The notes under the pieces were generated by a model. That model did no database searches, had not been told where the DNA came from, and saw nothing but the letters and a program-made list of their open reading frames with translations. From NCBI RefSeq assembly GCF_005768555.2, contig NZ_VCHX02000159.1, positions 1 through 61,418 of the forward strand: a DNA stretch of 61,418 nucleotides, given 5' to 3'. This DNA is from Streptomyces sporangiiformans (GTDB lineage Bacteria > Actinomycetota > Actinomycetes > Streptomycetales > Streptomycetaceae). This document shows positions 34,097 through 43,100 of this stretch, piece by piece. The position numbers and the translations under genes were made by a program. Within the stretch, counting starts at the first letter, position 1; each line of letters opens with the position of its first letter.

Positions 34097-34969
34097 GTGC
34101 CGGTCCTTCCTGGAGCCGAGCCGTACCGCCACGAGGGCGGAGAGGTGGGTGTCCTCCTCTGTCACGGCTTCACCGGTTCCCCGCAGCCGCTGCGCCCCTG
34201 GGCGGAGTATCTGGCGAAGCGCGGTCTGACGGTCTCGTTGCCGCTGCTGCCGGGCCACGGCACACGCTGGGAGGACATGCGGCTCACCGGCTGGCAGGAC
34301 TGGTACGCGGAGGTGGACCGCGAGCTGCGCGCCCTGCGTGAGCGCTGCACCCAGGTCTTCGTCTTCGGGCTGTCCATGGGCGGCGCGCTCGCGCTGCGGC
34401 TCGCGGCCAAGTACGGGGAAGAGGTCAGCGGCATCGTCGTCGTCAACCCGGCGAACAAGGTGCACGGCCTGTCGGCGCGTGCCCTCCCGGTACTCAGGCA
34501 CTTCGTGCCTACGACGAAGGGCATCACCAGCGACATCGCCAAGGAAGGCGAGGTCGAGATCGGCTACGACCGGGTGCCGCTGCACGCCGCTCACTCGCTG
34601 CGGAACTTCCTCCGGCTGGTCGACGGCGAGCTGCCGCAGGTCACGCAGCCGATGCTGCTTCTGCACAGCGTCCAGGACCATGTCGTACCTCTCGCCGACT
34701 CCGCGCGCGTCCTCGGCCGGGTGTCGTCCACGGACGTCACGGAGATCCTGCTGGAACAGAGTTACCACGTGGCGACGTTGGACCACGACAGGGACCGGAT
34801 CTTCGAGGAGAGCTTCGCCTTTGTCGACCGGCTCACGGCCGGCACCGACAAGGAGGCCGAGTCCGGACGGGCGGACGAGGCGGACGAGGCAGACGAGGCG
34901 GACGGGACAGACAGGGTGGATCAAGTGGGTCAGGTGGGTCAGCAGGAAGGGACGGCCACTGGTGGCTGA
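34097..34969 (+). CDS. Alpha/beta hydrolase (carboxylesterase / monoacylglycerol lipase type)
   Basis: 290 aa. Oxyanion-hole segment LLCHGFTGSPQ, nucleophile elbow GLSMGG with Ser93, acid in HSVQDHVVP, and His in YHVATLDHD. This is the layout of thermostable esterases such as Est30 and of monoacylglycerol lipases. Start GTG 34097 with AGGAGA 8 bases upstream; ATG 34079 is an alternative. The last 35 residues contain a repeat of Glu-Ala-Asp and a Gln/Val/Gly stretch, encoded by short tandem DNA repeats and outside the fold. Overlaps the next gene by 8 bases. Confidence 0.9.
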   Translation: MPVLPGAEPYRHEGGEVGVLLCHGFTGSPQPLRPWAEYLAKRGLTVSLPLLPGHGTRWEDMRLTGWQDWYAEVDRELRALRERCTQVFVFGLSMGGALALRLAAKYGEEVSGIVVVNPANKVHGLSARALPVLRHFVPTTKGITSDIAKEGEVEIGYDRVPLHAAHSLRNFLRLVDGELPQVTQPMLLLHSVQDHVVPLADSARVLGRVSSTDVTEILLEQSYHVATLDHDRDRIFEESFAFVDRLTAGTDKEAESGRADEADEADEADGTDRVDQVGQVGQQEGTATGG

Positions 34970-35636
34970 GCACGACGCGGACCGCGAGCCCGACGAGAAG
35001 GACGTGCCGACCGGCGAGGAGCAGGGCCCGTCGTTCGACGAGGATGCCGCGTGGGCGGCGATCGTCGCCGGGTACGGCGAGGAGCCTCCGGACCCGCCCG
35101 GCGCCAAGCCCTTCAAGTCGGTGGAGGACCTGGCACTCCTGGACCCCAAGACCAACGACCCCGAGCCCAGGGACACCCGGGACGCGAAGGGCGCCAAGGG
35201 CGGCAAGGACTCCGAGGGCTCCGAGGGCTCCGAGGGCTCCGAAGCGGACTCCGAGGGCTCCGCTTCGGGCGACAAACCCGCGTCCGGGAAGCCGCTCGGC
35301 AGCTCCGTCGCCTTCGCGCCCGGCGTCGCGGGCCCCCGTGACTACAACACGCCCGAGCCGTCCGAGGACGACTACGACGAGGACGACGAGGGCCACTTCG
35401 TACCGCCCGAGCCGCCCCCGCTGCCCACCGCGGACACCACGGCCAAGTTCGCCTGGCTCGCCGTGCTCGGCGGCCCGATCCTGCTCCTGCTCGCCGTCCT
35501 GCTCGGCTGGAACATGACCTGGTGGCTGGCCACCCTCGGCATCGGCGGCTTCCTCGGCGGCTTCGCCACCCTGGTCGTTCGGATGCGCCCCGACGACGAG
35601 GACGACGACGACCCGGGGCGCGGCGCGGTGGTCTGA
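34962..35636 (+). CDS. Membrane protein with acidic low-complexity N-terminal half
   Basis: 224 aa. Residues 1-160 are hydrophilic and strongly acidic, with a Ser-Glu-Gly repeat (SEGSEGSEGSEADSEGSASG) and a Pro-rich hinge (FVPPEPPPLPTADT). Two membrane helices at about 165-207 follow (FAWLAVLGGPILLLLAVLLG and WWLATLGIGGFLGGFATLVV), then an acidic end. GTG 34962 is translationally coupled to the lipase gene. I do not recognise a family with known function. Confidence 0.8.
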   Translation: MAEHDADREPDEKDVPTGEEQGPSFDEDAAWAAIVAGYGEEPPDPPGAKPFKSVEDLALLDPKTNDPEPRDTRDAKGAKGGKDSEGSEGSEGSEADSEGSASGDKPASGKPLGSSVAFAPGVAGPRDYNTPEPSEDDYDEDDEGHFVPPEPPPLPTADTTAKFAWLAVLGGPILLLLAVLLGWNMTWWLATLGIGGFLGGFATLVVRMRPDDEDDDDPGRGAVV

Positions 35637-35697
35637 AGCCCGATGCTCCAGTCGCCCCGATAGCCCCAGGGCCTGTCGTCGAACTCCCGCCTGCGCC

Positions 35698-36450
35698 CTA
35701 GGCGACCGGAATTCTCAGGGCGGCCAGCACCGGCAGATGATCCGTGGCCGCCCGCAGATCGGCCTCGGTGACTCCCGGGACGGCGCGAGGCACCCCACAG
35801 CCGAGGACCTCGATGCCGTCCGTGGCGAAGATCGCGTCGATGCGCTGGTGGGGGTCCGTCGGCGTCGAGGTGTACTCGGCGCCCCAGGGAGCGGCCACCC
35901 AGCAGTCCTGGAGACTGGCGGCGAGGCGCCGGAACGTGCGCCCGTTCGGCCGTTCGTTGAGGTCGCCGCCCGCGATCGCGTAGGGGGTGTCGAGCGCGGC
36001 CAGCCGGTCGAGGAGCGTGCCGCCCTGCTCGTAGCGCTCGTCCTTCTGCAACGACAGATGACAGCTCAGTACGCCGACCCGCGCGCCCCCGAACCGGACG
36101 ACCGCCGTGGCGAATCCGCGCCGGTGCAGACCCGGCGTGAGGGGCAGCAGTACGTCCTCGGTCCGCTCGATCGTCGCGCGCAGCGAACAGAGCAGCGCGG
36201 GCCCCGACGCGGTGGCCCCGCCCGACAGGATCACCTGCCCCGACGCGGCGGCGAGGCGGGCCAGTTTCTTGCGCCAGCGGAAGAAGCGCGGCGCCTCCTG
36301 GACCAGTACGAGGTCGGGTGCGCAGGCGCGGATCACCCGGGCGAGGGCGGCGGTGTCGTCGCGCATCGAGCGGATGTTGTAGCTCAGTACCCGGATGACG
36401 GCCGAACCGTCCGGCTCGGTACGGGCGTTGGGCAGCGGGGTCGTCGCCAT
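35698..36450 (-). CDS. Endonuclease/exonuclease/phosphatase (EEP) family protein
   Basis: 250 aa. DNase I-like fold: N-terminal VLSYNIRSM with the metal-binding region, LVLVQEAPRF (metal Glu), GVLSCHLSL, AIAGGDLNERPNG and the C-terminal TDHLPVLAAL with catalytic Asp-His. No signal peptide, so a cytoplasmic phosphodiesterase or phosphatase is likely; nuclease, sphingomyelinase-like or inositol phosphatase activity cannot be told apart. ATG 36450. It converges with the upstream membrane protein gene. Confidence 0.9.
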   Translation of the reverse strand: MATTPLPNARTEPDGSAVIRVLSYNIRSMRDDTAALARVIRACAPDLVLVQEAPRFFRWRKKLARLAAASGQVILSGGATASGPALLCSLRATIERTEDVLLPLTPGLHRRGFATAVVRFGGARVGVLSCHLSLQKDERYEQGGTLLDRLAALDTPYAIAGGDLNERPNGRTFRRLAASLQDCWVAAPWGAEYTSTPTDPHQRIDAIFATDGIEVLGCGVPRAVPGVTEADLRAATDHLPVLAALRIPVA

Positions 36451-36506
36451 GCCGATCAAGATACGCCGCAATTTTTCCGGCTCGGTCCTTCTCCGAGCCG
36501 CGGCGA

Positions 36507-36546
36507 CCGGTGTCGAGAGCGCGAGCGTGCGCGCTCTCGACACCGG
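36507..36546. terminator. Strong 16-pair hairpin downstream of the glucokinase gene
   Basis: CCGGTGTCGAGAGCGC GAGCGTGC GCGCTCTCGACACCGG: a perfect 16-base stem with an 8-base loop. It lies between glkA and the EEP gene, both on the minus strand. It is followed on the plus side by a tandem repeat of CCGGTGCCACCCGAAGGCGGA (36568-36610). Confidence 0.75.
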
Positions 36547-36611
36547 GACGCCTCTTCGGCTCACTGACCGGTGCCACCCGAAGGCGGACCGGTGCCGCCC
36601 GAAGGCGGGTC

Positions 36612-37565
36612 TCACATGATCGGGTCCGGCTCCCGGGCCAGGTCCGCGGCGCCCACCAGGCCGGCCTCGTTGCCGAGCCGGGCGGCGACGACGTCGGCGA
36701 CGGGGCGCCAGTTGCCACCGACGAGCCAGCGCCGGTAGGACTTGCGGATCGGGTCGAGGACCAGCTCGCCTTCGTCCGAGAGACCGCCGCCGACGATGAA
36801 CGCGGAAGGGTCGAAGAGCGAGGCCAGGTCGGCGAGTCCGGCGCCGGCCCAGCGGGCCAGCTCACGGTAGGAGTCCACCGCCACCGGGTCGCCCTGTCTG
36901 GCCGCCATCGAGATGTGCTTGCCCTCGATGCCGTCAGGGGTGCCGTCCCCGAGCGAGAGCAGGAGCTCGGCGTTCTCGGGCGTCGCGTTGGCCCGCTGTT
37001 TCGCGTACCGGACGAGGGCGCGCCCGGATGCGTACTGCTCCCAGCAGCCCTGGCTGCCGCAGCCGCACAGCAGACCGTCCGGGACCATCCGGATGTGGCC
37101 GAACTCCGCGGCGACGCCGAAGTGGCCCCGGCGCAGCTTGTTGCCGATGATGATGCCGCCGCCCAGGCCGGTGCCCAGGGTGATGCAGATGACGTTGCGG
37201 TGGCCCTTGCCTCCGCCGAACTTGTACTCGCCCCAGGCGGCCGCGTTGGCGTCGTTCTCCACGACGACCGGCAGGCCCACCCGGCTCTCGACCTCTTGCT
37301 TCAGCGGCTCCTGCCGCCAGTCGATGTTCGGCGCGAAGTAGACCGTGGAGCGCTGACGGTTGACGTATCCGGCGGCGCCGATGCCCACGCCCACGATCTC
37401 GTGCCCGGCCCGGGCACCCTCGACGGCAGCGGCTATGGCGTCCACGATGGCCTGCGGCGTGTTGGGGGTCGGCACCTTGAAGGTCGAGAGGATGTTGCCT
37501 TCCTCGTCGACCACGCCGGCCGCGATCTTCGTGCCGCCGATGTCGACGCCGATGGTGAGTCCCAT
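36612..37565 (-). CDS. glkA: ROK-family glucokinase
   Basis: 317 aa. Phosphorylates glucose with ATP and, in S. coelicolor, is the central element of carbon catabolite repression. N-terminal phosphate motif VDIGGTKIAAGVVD, catalytic region VVVENDANAAAWGEYKFG, and the ROK zinc motif CGCGSQGCWEQYASG. ATG 37565. A strong hairpin lies about 65 bases beyond the stop. Confidence 0.96.
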   Translation of the reverse strand: MGLTIGVDIGGTKIAAGVVDEEGNILSTFKVPTPNTPQAIVDAIAAAVEGARAGHEIVGVGIGAAGYVNRQRSTVYFAPNIDWRQEPLKQEVESRVGLPVVVENDANAAAWGEYKFGGGKGHRNVICITLGTGLGGGIIIGNKLRRGHFGVAAEFGHIRMVPDGLLCGCGSQGCWEQYASGRALVRYAKQRANATPENAELLLSLGDGTPDGIEGKHISMAARQGDPVAVDSYRELARWAGAGLADLASLFDPSAFIVGGGLSDEGELVLDPIRKSYRRWLVGGNWRPVADVVAARLGNEAGLVGAADLAREPDPIM

Positions 37566-37618
37566 GAATCCCTCAGTTCCGGTCGAGCCCCGCTACGGCC
37601 AACCGTACCCGAGCAGCT

Positions 37619-38128
37619 TCAGTCCAGGTCGATGTGCTCCCCGGGACCGGGCTCCTCGCCGGGCCCCTCGGGGCCGGAATCACGGGTCCAGCGCCGCTCC
37701 TGCGCCTCGACCGCGGAGCGGTACGCGGCGAGCAACTCGGAACCGGCCGCGGCCAGGTGGTCGAAGACGTCGGGGTTGCGCTCTATGACGGGCTCGACGG
37801 CGGCCTTGGCCTGCTGCACCACCTGGTTCACCATCTGCTGGGCGGCACCGCCCGCCACCGCGCCGAGCAGCGGCGACTGCAGGCCGGACAGCCTGTCGGC
37901 GACGGTGTCGACCAGCTTGCGCAGTTCCTCGGCGGCCGACCCCGGAGGGCGGCCGTACTGGCCGCGACGGCGGGCCTTCTCCGCGGCGAGGTCCTCCGCG
38001 CACGCCTTGGCCCAGGCATCGGCGTCGGTCGCACGCTCCCCCGGGCTCCCAGCTTCGCTCGACGAGCGGGGACCCCCACCGTCGAGCGCGTCATCCCAGG
38101 CATCGGACGTGGGGCGCTCATCGCTCAT
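37619..38128 (-). CDS. DUF5304 family protein
   Basis: 169 aa. Begins MSDERPTSDAWDDALDGGGP; the middle (WAKACAEDLAAEKARRRGQYGRP, then LRKLVDTVADRLSGLQSPL) matches the streptomycete DUF5304 family, predicted largely helical and without membrane segments. A palindromic repeat (38034-38078) lies inside the reading frame and encodes the GGGPRSSSEAGSPGE stretch. ATG 38128. Between the ArsA-like ATPase and the glucokinase gene, same strand. Function unknown. Confidence 0.8.
   Translation of the reverse strand: MSDERPTSDAWDDALDGGGPRSSSEAGSPGERATDADAWAKACAEDLAAEKARRRGQYGRPPGSAAEELRKLVDTVADRLSGLQSPLLGAVAGGAAQQMVNQVVQQAKAAVEPVIERNPDVFDHLAAAGSELLAAYRSAVEAQERRWTRDSGPEGPGEEPGPGEHIDLD
38034..38078. repeat. 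Small palindromic repeat, copy D (inside DUF5304 gene)
   Basis: CGCTCCCCCGGGCTCCCAGC, then TTCGCTCGACGAGCGGGGAC, then CCCCA. Nearly the same as copy E at 39531-39574. It sits in frame within coding DNA. Confidence 0.7.
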
Positions 38129-38280
38129 GGCGGACTCCAAGCATTGGCTCTGTACCACTCGACGTTACCCGAACGGCGGGACGCCGTTCACCGTGCCCGC
38201 GCGCATGGACCGGGACTCGGCCACCGGCCCCAGGGGCGCGGGACCCGGCCGGACTCGGCCGAACGCACGGCGGGACGTGG

Positions 38281-39459
38281 TCACCCGCCCTGCGGCCACA
38301 GGGCCGGGTCGGGCGCGAAACGGATGCGCAGTTCGCCGTCGCGCAGGGCGGCGCCGTCCACGGTGCAGCGGCGCAGGGCCGACGGCAGCGGGACGATCCG
38401 GCGGAACTGCCCGGCGGTGACGACGACTTCGTCACCGCGCCGGATGAGCTCGAGTTCCTCGCGTACGGCGCCGGGGAGCGGGATGTGCCATACGAGGACT
38501 CGGCCGACGCCGTCGTCGGCGAGCTGGCCGGCCACCGTCCACTCGACGGGCGGCGGGACGTCGACGACTCCGGGTACGGGGAGCTCGGCGAGATCGTCCG
38601 TGCCGCGCGGGTCGCGGCCGAGGTGCGGGACCTCGCATACGTCGTACGTCGCGCGCCACTCGTCCAGAGCCTTGCTCTGCTGGGCCGCGAGGGCCGCGAG
38701 CCAGGTGTCGGGGGACGCGTCGGGCAGGACCCGGTTCGCGACCAGGCCGTCGGCGCGCAGGCCGCGCAACGCGAGGCCGGTGGTGGCGGCGCGTACGGCG
38801 TCGGTGCCGGCCGGGCCCGGTTCGGCGACCAGGCGTACGGTCGTCGCCCGGTCCGCCATGACCGCCTCGACGGCGCCCAGTTCGAGGTCCCAGCGGGCGG
38901 CCGTCTCGTACAGCCAGTCCGCGGGCATCGGGACACCGGCGAGCCGGCCGAGGACGGGGCGCAGGGCGCGGGCCGCCTGGCGCTCCGCGGGCAGCAGGCG
39001 GCGGAGGTAGCGGCGCAGTTGTTCGGGGAGCGCGAGCAGGGCGAGTGCCTGCGGGGCGGGAGGCAGGTCGACGACCAGCAGGTCGTGCGTCTCCGCCGTC
39101 GCCGCGTCACGCAGCGCGCGCAGCAGGGCGAGTTCCTCGGCGCCGGGGAGCGGGGTGAGTTCCTCGGCTTCGAGGCGGGTGGCACCCAGCAGGTCCAGGG
39201 CGGAGGCCGCGCGCTCCTGGAAGGCGAGGAGGTCGTCCCGGAAGCTCTCTGTTGCGTCGGGGCGCCAGGCCGTCAGCCCCGGGGCGGCTTCGACGGGTTC
39301 CGGGCCGGTGGGCGTGCCGAGGGCGGCGCCGAGGCTGTCGGTGCGGTCCGCGCTCAGTACGAGCGTGCGGGTGCCCTGGCGGGCGGCCTTCACGGCGGTG
39401 GTGGCGGCGACCGTGGTGCGGCCGCTGCCGCCGGGGCCTGTGATCAGGATGGTGCGCAT
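38281..39459 (-). CDS. ArsA-like (GET3/SIMIBI) ATPase with degenerate P-loop
   Basis: 392 aa. The layout is ArsA/Get3-like: N-terminal P-loop, LVLSADRTDSLGAALG (switch I-like), LLVVDLPPAPQALALLALPEQ (switch II/Walker B-like), and a C-terminal beta part (VLVWHIPLPGAVREELELIRRG). The P-loop is GPGGSGRTT at residues 8-16 rather than KGGVGKTT: the intramonomer signature Lys and the Walker Lys are Pro and Arg, so ATP hydrolysis may be lost or altered. Mycobacterial Rv2184c is the positional counterpart. ATG 39459. Role unknown; arsenite transport is unlikely. Confidence 0.87.
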   Translation of the reverse strand: MRTILITGPGGSGRTTVAATTAVKAARQGTRTLVLSADRTDSLGAALGTPTGPEPVEAAPGLTAWRPDATESFRDDLLAFQERAASALDLLGATRLEAEELTPLPGAEELALLRALRDAATAETHDLLVVDLPPAPQALALLALPEQLRRYLRRLLPAERQAARALRPVLGRLAGVPMPADWLYETAARWDLELGAVEAVMADRATTVRLVAEPGPAGTDAVRAATTGLALRGLRADGLVANRVLPDASPDTWLAALAAQQSKALDEWRATYDVCEVPHLGRDPRGTDDLAELPVPGVVDVPPPVEWTVAGQLADDGVGRVLVWHIPLPGAVREELELIRRGDEVVVTAGQFRRIVPLPSALRRCTVDGAALRDGELRIRFAPDPALWPQGG

Positions 39460-39530
39460 ACGCTCCGCTCGGGGGTTGCTTACGGTTGAGCCGTTTTGCA
39501 GCGGCGCCCGGTGTTGTCGGGCTGTGCCCA

Positions 39531-39574
39531 CCCTCCCCCAAGCTCTCGGCTTCGCTCGAGCAGGGGGACCCCCA
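39531..39574. repeat. Small palindromic Streptomyces repeat, copy E
   Basis: CCCTCCCCCAAGCTCTCGGC, then TTCGCTCGAGCAGGGGGACC, then CCCA. A well-known type of Streptomyces intergenic palindrome, between the SRPBCC and ArsA-like genes. Confidence 0.75.
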
Positions 39575-39640
39575 CCGCCCTGCGGAACGACTGCCCGCAG
39601 CGGTAGCGGAACGGCTGCCCACAGCGGTAGGCGGCGGTGG

Positions 39641-40084
39641 CTACTCGCCCCCGGCCTCCACCCTCTTCTTCAGGCCCGCCAGGGCCCGGTCGATGATGAC
39701 CTTCTCCGCCTTGCGCTTGATCATGCCGAGCATGGGGATCTTGACGTCGACCGTCAGCTGGTACGTGACCTCGGTCGCGCCCGCCCCTGCGGGCTTGAGG
39801 ATGTACGAGCCGTCGAGTGAACGCAGCATCTGGGACTTGACGAGGGTCCAGGAGACCTCGTGATCGCCGGTCCAGGTGTACGCCAGGGTCTGGTCGTCCT
39901 TGATGGCGCCGGCGTCCATGACGAGGCGCACCTGCTCGGCGCGGCCCTGGTCGTCGAGGGCGAGTACCTCCGCCTCCTTCACCTCGCCGGTCCAGTCCGG
40001 GTAGCGGGCGAAGTCGGCGATCACCCCCATGACATCGGCCGGTGCCGCCTCGATCGTGATGCTCGAGCTGGTGTATTCCGCCAT
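39641..40084 (-). CDS. SRPBCC family (polyketide cyclase/START-like) protein
   Basis: 147 aa. Starts TSSSITIEAAPADVMGVIAD followed by FARYPDWTGEVKEAEVL, the typical SRPBCC opening, then alternating beta strands and a C-terminal long helix (VIIDRALAGLKKRVEAGGE). These proteins bind hydrophobic ligands in a helix-grip pocket. The position next to the ArsA-like ATPase is the same as in mycobacteria (Rv2184c-Rv2185c). Ligand unknown. Confidence 0.9.
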   Translation of the reverse strand: MAEYTSSSITIEAAPADVMGVIADFARYPDWTGEVKEAEVLALDDQGRAEQVRLVMDAGAIKDDQTLAYTWTGDHEVSWTLVKSQMLRSLDGSYILKPAGAGATEVTYQLTVDVKIPMLGMIKRKAEKVIIDRALAGLKKRVEAGGE

Positions 40085-40193
40085 CGCTGTGGCTCCTCCA
40101 GATGCGGTCCGGAAAGGGGGTACTTCTCAGGTCTTACCTGTGGATTCAGCGTGAAGGCTACCGCGCGGAGGGCGACTGACCATCCTCGGCCCA

Positions 40194-40985
40194 CTACCAC
40201 TCCAGAACCCACGGCTTCCCGGATCCGGCGAAGTGCCCGACGTTGACGCATTCGGTCGCGCCCACTCGCATCCGCCGCGCCAGCGGCTGATGGACGTGCC
40301 CGAAGAGCGAGTACCGCGGCCGGGTCCGCCGGATCGCGTCCAGCAGCGCCCGGCTCCCCCGCTCGAAGCGCCGCGCCACCGTGTCGTAGACGAGCTCGGG
40401 CACCTCCGGCGGAATGTGCGTGCACAGCACGTCGACCTCGCCGACGGCCTCGATCTTGGCCGCGAACTCCTCGTCGCTGATCTCGTACGGCGTGCGCATG
40501 GGTGAGCGCAGGCCCCCGCCGACGAAGCCGAACACCCGGCCGCCGATCTCGACGCGCTCCCCGTCGAGCACGGTGGTGCCGGGCCCGGCGTATTCCGCCC
40601 ACAGGGTCGGCATGTCGACATTGCCGTACGTGGCGTACGTCGGCGTGGGGAACGCGGCGAACAGCTCGGCGTACTGCTTGCGTACGGCCTTCTCGATGGC
40701 GGGGCCGCGGTCGACGCCCGCCCACAGAGCGCGGCCGAACTCCCGCGCCTCCTCGTAACGCCGGGCGGTGCGCAACTCGACGAGGCGGTCCGCGTTCTCG
40801 GCGCCGAACAGATCGGGGAAGATGCCGCGCGAGTGGTCGGCGTAGTCGAGGAAGAGCACAAGGTCGCCCAGGCAGATCAGGGCGTCCGCGCCGGCACCGG
40901 CTCTGGCCAGGTCACGGGCGTTGCCGTGCACGTCGCTCACGACGTGGATCCGCGTCCTTCGGGTGCCGCCTTGTGTACCTGCCAT
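40194..40985 (-). CDS. Calcineurin-like metallophosphoesterase
   Basis: 263 aa. Metal-binding motifs of the superfamily: Asp18-x-His20 (VVSDVHGNARDL), GDLV, the GNVD in TYATYGNVDMPTLW (GNH motif variant), CTHIPPEVPE and LFGHVHQP. Cytoplasmic; substrate unknown (phosphodiesters or nucleotides are typical). ATG 40985 is chosen; the open frame extends to 41171 but lies in the divergent promoter region. Confidence 0.9.
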   Translation of the reverse strand: MAGTQGGTRRTRIHVVSDVHGNARDLARAGAGADALICLGDLVLFLDYADHSRGIFPDLFGAENADRLVELRTARRYEEAREFGRALWAGVDRGPAIEKAVRKQYAELFAAFPTPTYATYGNVDMPTLWAEYAGPGTTVLDGERVEIGGRVFGFVGGGLRSPMRTPYEISDEEFAAKIEAVGEVDVLCTHIPPEVPELVYDTVARRFERGSRALLDAIRRTRPRYSLFGHVHQPLARRMRVGATECVNVGHFAGSGKPWVLEW

Positions 40986-41284
40986 GGCGATCAAGGGTAA
41001 GCCTGTGCAGCAAACGTGTGTAGACGCGGTCGGATCTGCGGTTACTTCCGCATCAGTAATGGCGTGGACTACCGTGCGTGGAGGAACGCCCACGCGTGTG
41101 ACGCAGGGAACATCTCGTCGGACCCCCCTGTCGTAGAGGTGGTACTGACGGGTAACGTCCGGGCAGTCCATTCGTGCTCAGGGTTTCAACCATTATTGAG
41201 TCCCCGAGCACCTGCCCGACCCTTGGACCGCTCCGTCGCAACACACGAGGTCGTGGCGTCGGCGCCCTATGAGGAGCAGCAGTC

Positions 41285-43081
41285 TTGCGCGAGTTCAGCC
41301 TTCCGGCTTTGTACGAGGTCCCTGCGGACGGAAATCTGACCGACATCGTCCGCAGAAACGCCGCGCAGCATCCGGATGTCGCGGTCATCGCCCGCAAGGT
41401 GGGCGGCACTTGGACGGACGTCACGGCCACCGAGTTCCTCGCCGAGGTGCAGGCGGCCGCCAAGGGCCTGATCGCGTCGGGCGTGCAGCCGGGCGACCGG
41501 GTCGGCCTGATGTCCCGTACCCGTTACGAGTGGACGCTCCTCGACTTCGCGATCTGGAGCGCGGGCGCGGTCACCGTGCCGGTGTACGAGACGAGTTCGC
41601 CGGAGCAGGTGCAGTGGATCCTCAGCGACTCGGGCGCGACCGCCTGCGTCGTGGAGCTGGACACGCACGCCGCGTCCGTCGAGTCGGTGCGCGACCGGCT
41701 GCCCGAGCTGAAGCACGTCTGGCAGATCGAGGCCGGAGGCATCGAGGAACTGGGCCGCGCGGGCCAGGACGTGACCGACGAGACGGTCGAGGAGCGCAGC
41801 TCCACGGCCCGGGCCGACGACCCGGCGACGATCGTCTACACCTCGGGCACCACGGGCCGCCCCAAGGGCTGCGTGCTGACTCATCGCAGCTTCTTCGCCG
41901 AGTGCGGGAACATCGTGGAGCGACTGCGCCCTCTGTTCCGTACGGGCGAGTGCTCGGTCCTTCTCTTCCTCCCGCTCGCGCATGTCTTCGGGCGGCTCGT
42001 GCAGGTGGCGCCGATGATGGCGCCGATCAAGCTGGGCACCGTACCGGACATCAAGAACCTCACCGATGAACTCGCCTCGTTCCGGCCGACGTTGATCCTC
42101 GGGGTGCCGCGCGTCTTCGAGAAGGTCTACAACTCGGCGCGGGCCAAGGCGCAGGCCGACGGCAAGGGCAAGATCTTCGACAAGGCGGCGGACACGGCGA
42201 TCGCGTACAGCCGCGCGCTCGACACCCCCTCGGGCCCGTCCGTCGGTCTGAGGATCAAGCACAAGGCCTTCGACAAGCTCGTCTACAGCAAGCTGCGCGC
42301 GGTGCTCGGCGGCAAGGGCGAGTTCGCGATCTCGGGCGGCGCCCCGCTGGGCGAGCGCCTCGGGCACTTCTTCCGCGGCATCGGCTTCACGGTCCTGGAG
42401 GGCTACGGCCTGACGGAGTCCTGCGCGGCCACGGCCTTCAACCCCTGGGACCGGCAGAAGATCGGCACGGTCGGCCAGCCGCTGCCCGGCTCGGTGGTCC
42501 GCATCGCGGACGACGGCGAGGTGCTGCTGCACGGCGAGCATCTGTTCAAGGAGTACTGGAACAACCCGGGCGCGACCGAGGAGGCCCTGGCCGACGGCTG
42601 GTTCCACACCGGTGATATCGGCACGCTCGACGAGGACGGCTATCTCCGGATCACCGGCCGCAAGAAGGAGATCATCGTCACCGCGGGCGGCAAGAACGTC
42701 GCCCCGGCCGTGATCGAGGACCGCATCCGGGCGCACGCGCTGGTCGCGGAGTGCATGGTGGTGGGCGACGGGCGGCCGTTCGTGGGCGCGCTGGTCACCA
42801 TCGACGAGGAGTTCCTGGGCCGCTGGGCCGACGAGCACGGCAAGCCGGCCGGGTCCACCGCGGCGTCGCTGACTGAGGATCCGGATCTGCTGGCGGCGAT
42901 CCAGAGCGCTGTCGAGGAGGGCAACGCCGCGGTGTCGAAGGCGGAATCGGTGCGGAAGTTCCGCATTCTGTCCTCCCAGTTCACCGAGGATTCGGGCCAC
43001 CTCACGCCGTCGCTGAAGCTCAAGCGCAATGTGGTGGCGAAGGACTACGCGGACGAGATCGAGGCGATCTACCGGGGCTGA
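41285..43081 (+). CDS. Long-chain fatty-acid-CoA ligase (FadD15-like)
   Basis: 598 aa. AMP-forming adenylase: P-loop YTSGTTGRPKGCVLTH, A5 region EGYGLTESCAAT, A7 WFHTGDIGTLDEDGYL, hinge ITGRKKEIIVTAGGKNVAP, and the C-terminal lysine in LTPSLKLKRNVVAKDY. Best fit is the mycobacterial FadD15 type, which activates long-chain fatty acids to acyl-CoA. The start is TTG at 41285 (MREFSLPALYEVP) with GAGGAGCAG upstream. Divergent from the metallophosphoesterase and convergent, 19 bases apart, with the cholesterol oxidase gene. Confidence 0.94.
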   Translation: MREFSLPALYEVPADGNLTDIVRRNAAQHPDVAVIARKVGGTWTDVTATEFLAEVQAAAKGLIASGVQPGDRVGLMSRTRYEWTLLDFAIWSAGAVTVPVYETSSPEQVQWILSDSGATACVVELDTHAASVESVRDRLPELKHVWQIEAGGIEELGRAGQDVTDETVEERSSTARADDPATIVYTSGTTGRPKGCVLTHRSFFAECGNIVERLRPLFRTGECSVLLFLPLAHVFGRLVQVAPMMAPIKLGTVPDIKNLTDELASFRPTLILGVPRVFEKVYNSARAKAQADGKGKIFDKAADTAIAYSRALDTPSGPSVGLRIKHKAFDKLVYSKLRAVLGGKGEFAISGGAPLGERLGHFFRGIGFTVLEGYGLTESCAATAFNPWDRQKIGTVGQPLPGSVVRIADDGEVLLHGEHLFKEYWNNPGATEEALADGWFHTGDIGTLDEDGYLRITGRKKEIIVTAGGKNVAPAVIEDRIRAHALVAECMVVGDGRPFVGALVTIDEEFLGRWADEHGKPAGSTAASLTEDPDLLAAIQSAVEEGNAAVSKAESVRKFRILSSQFTEDSGHLTPSLKLKRNVVAKDYADEIEAIYRG

Positions 43082-43100
43082 GCCCCTGCCCGGTCGGTCG

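Noticed and set aside
35372..36865. Open frame covering the EEP gene on the minus strand
   Set aside because: Arg/Pro-rich translation without a family match; the in-frame EEP phosphatase has all its catalytic motifs.
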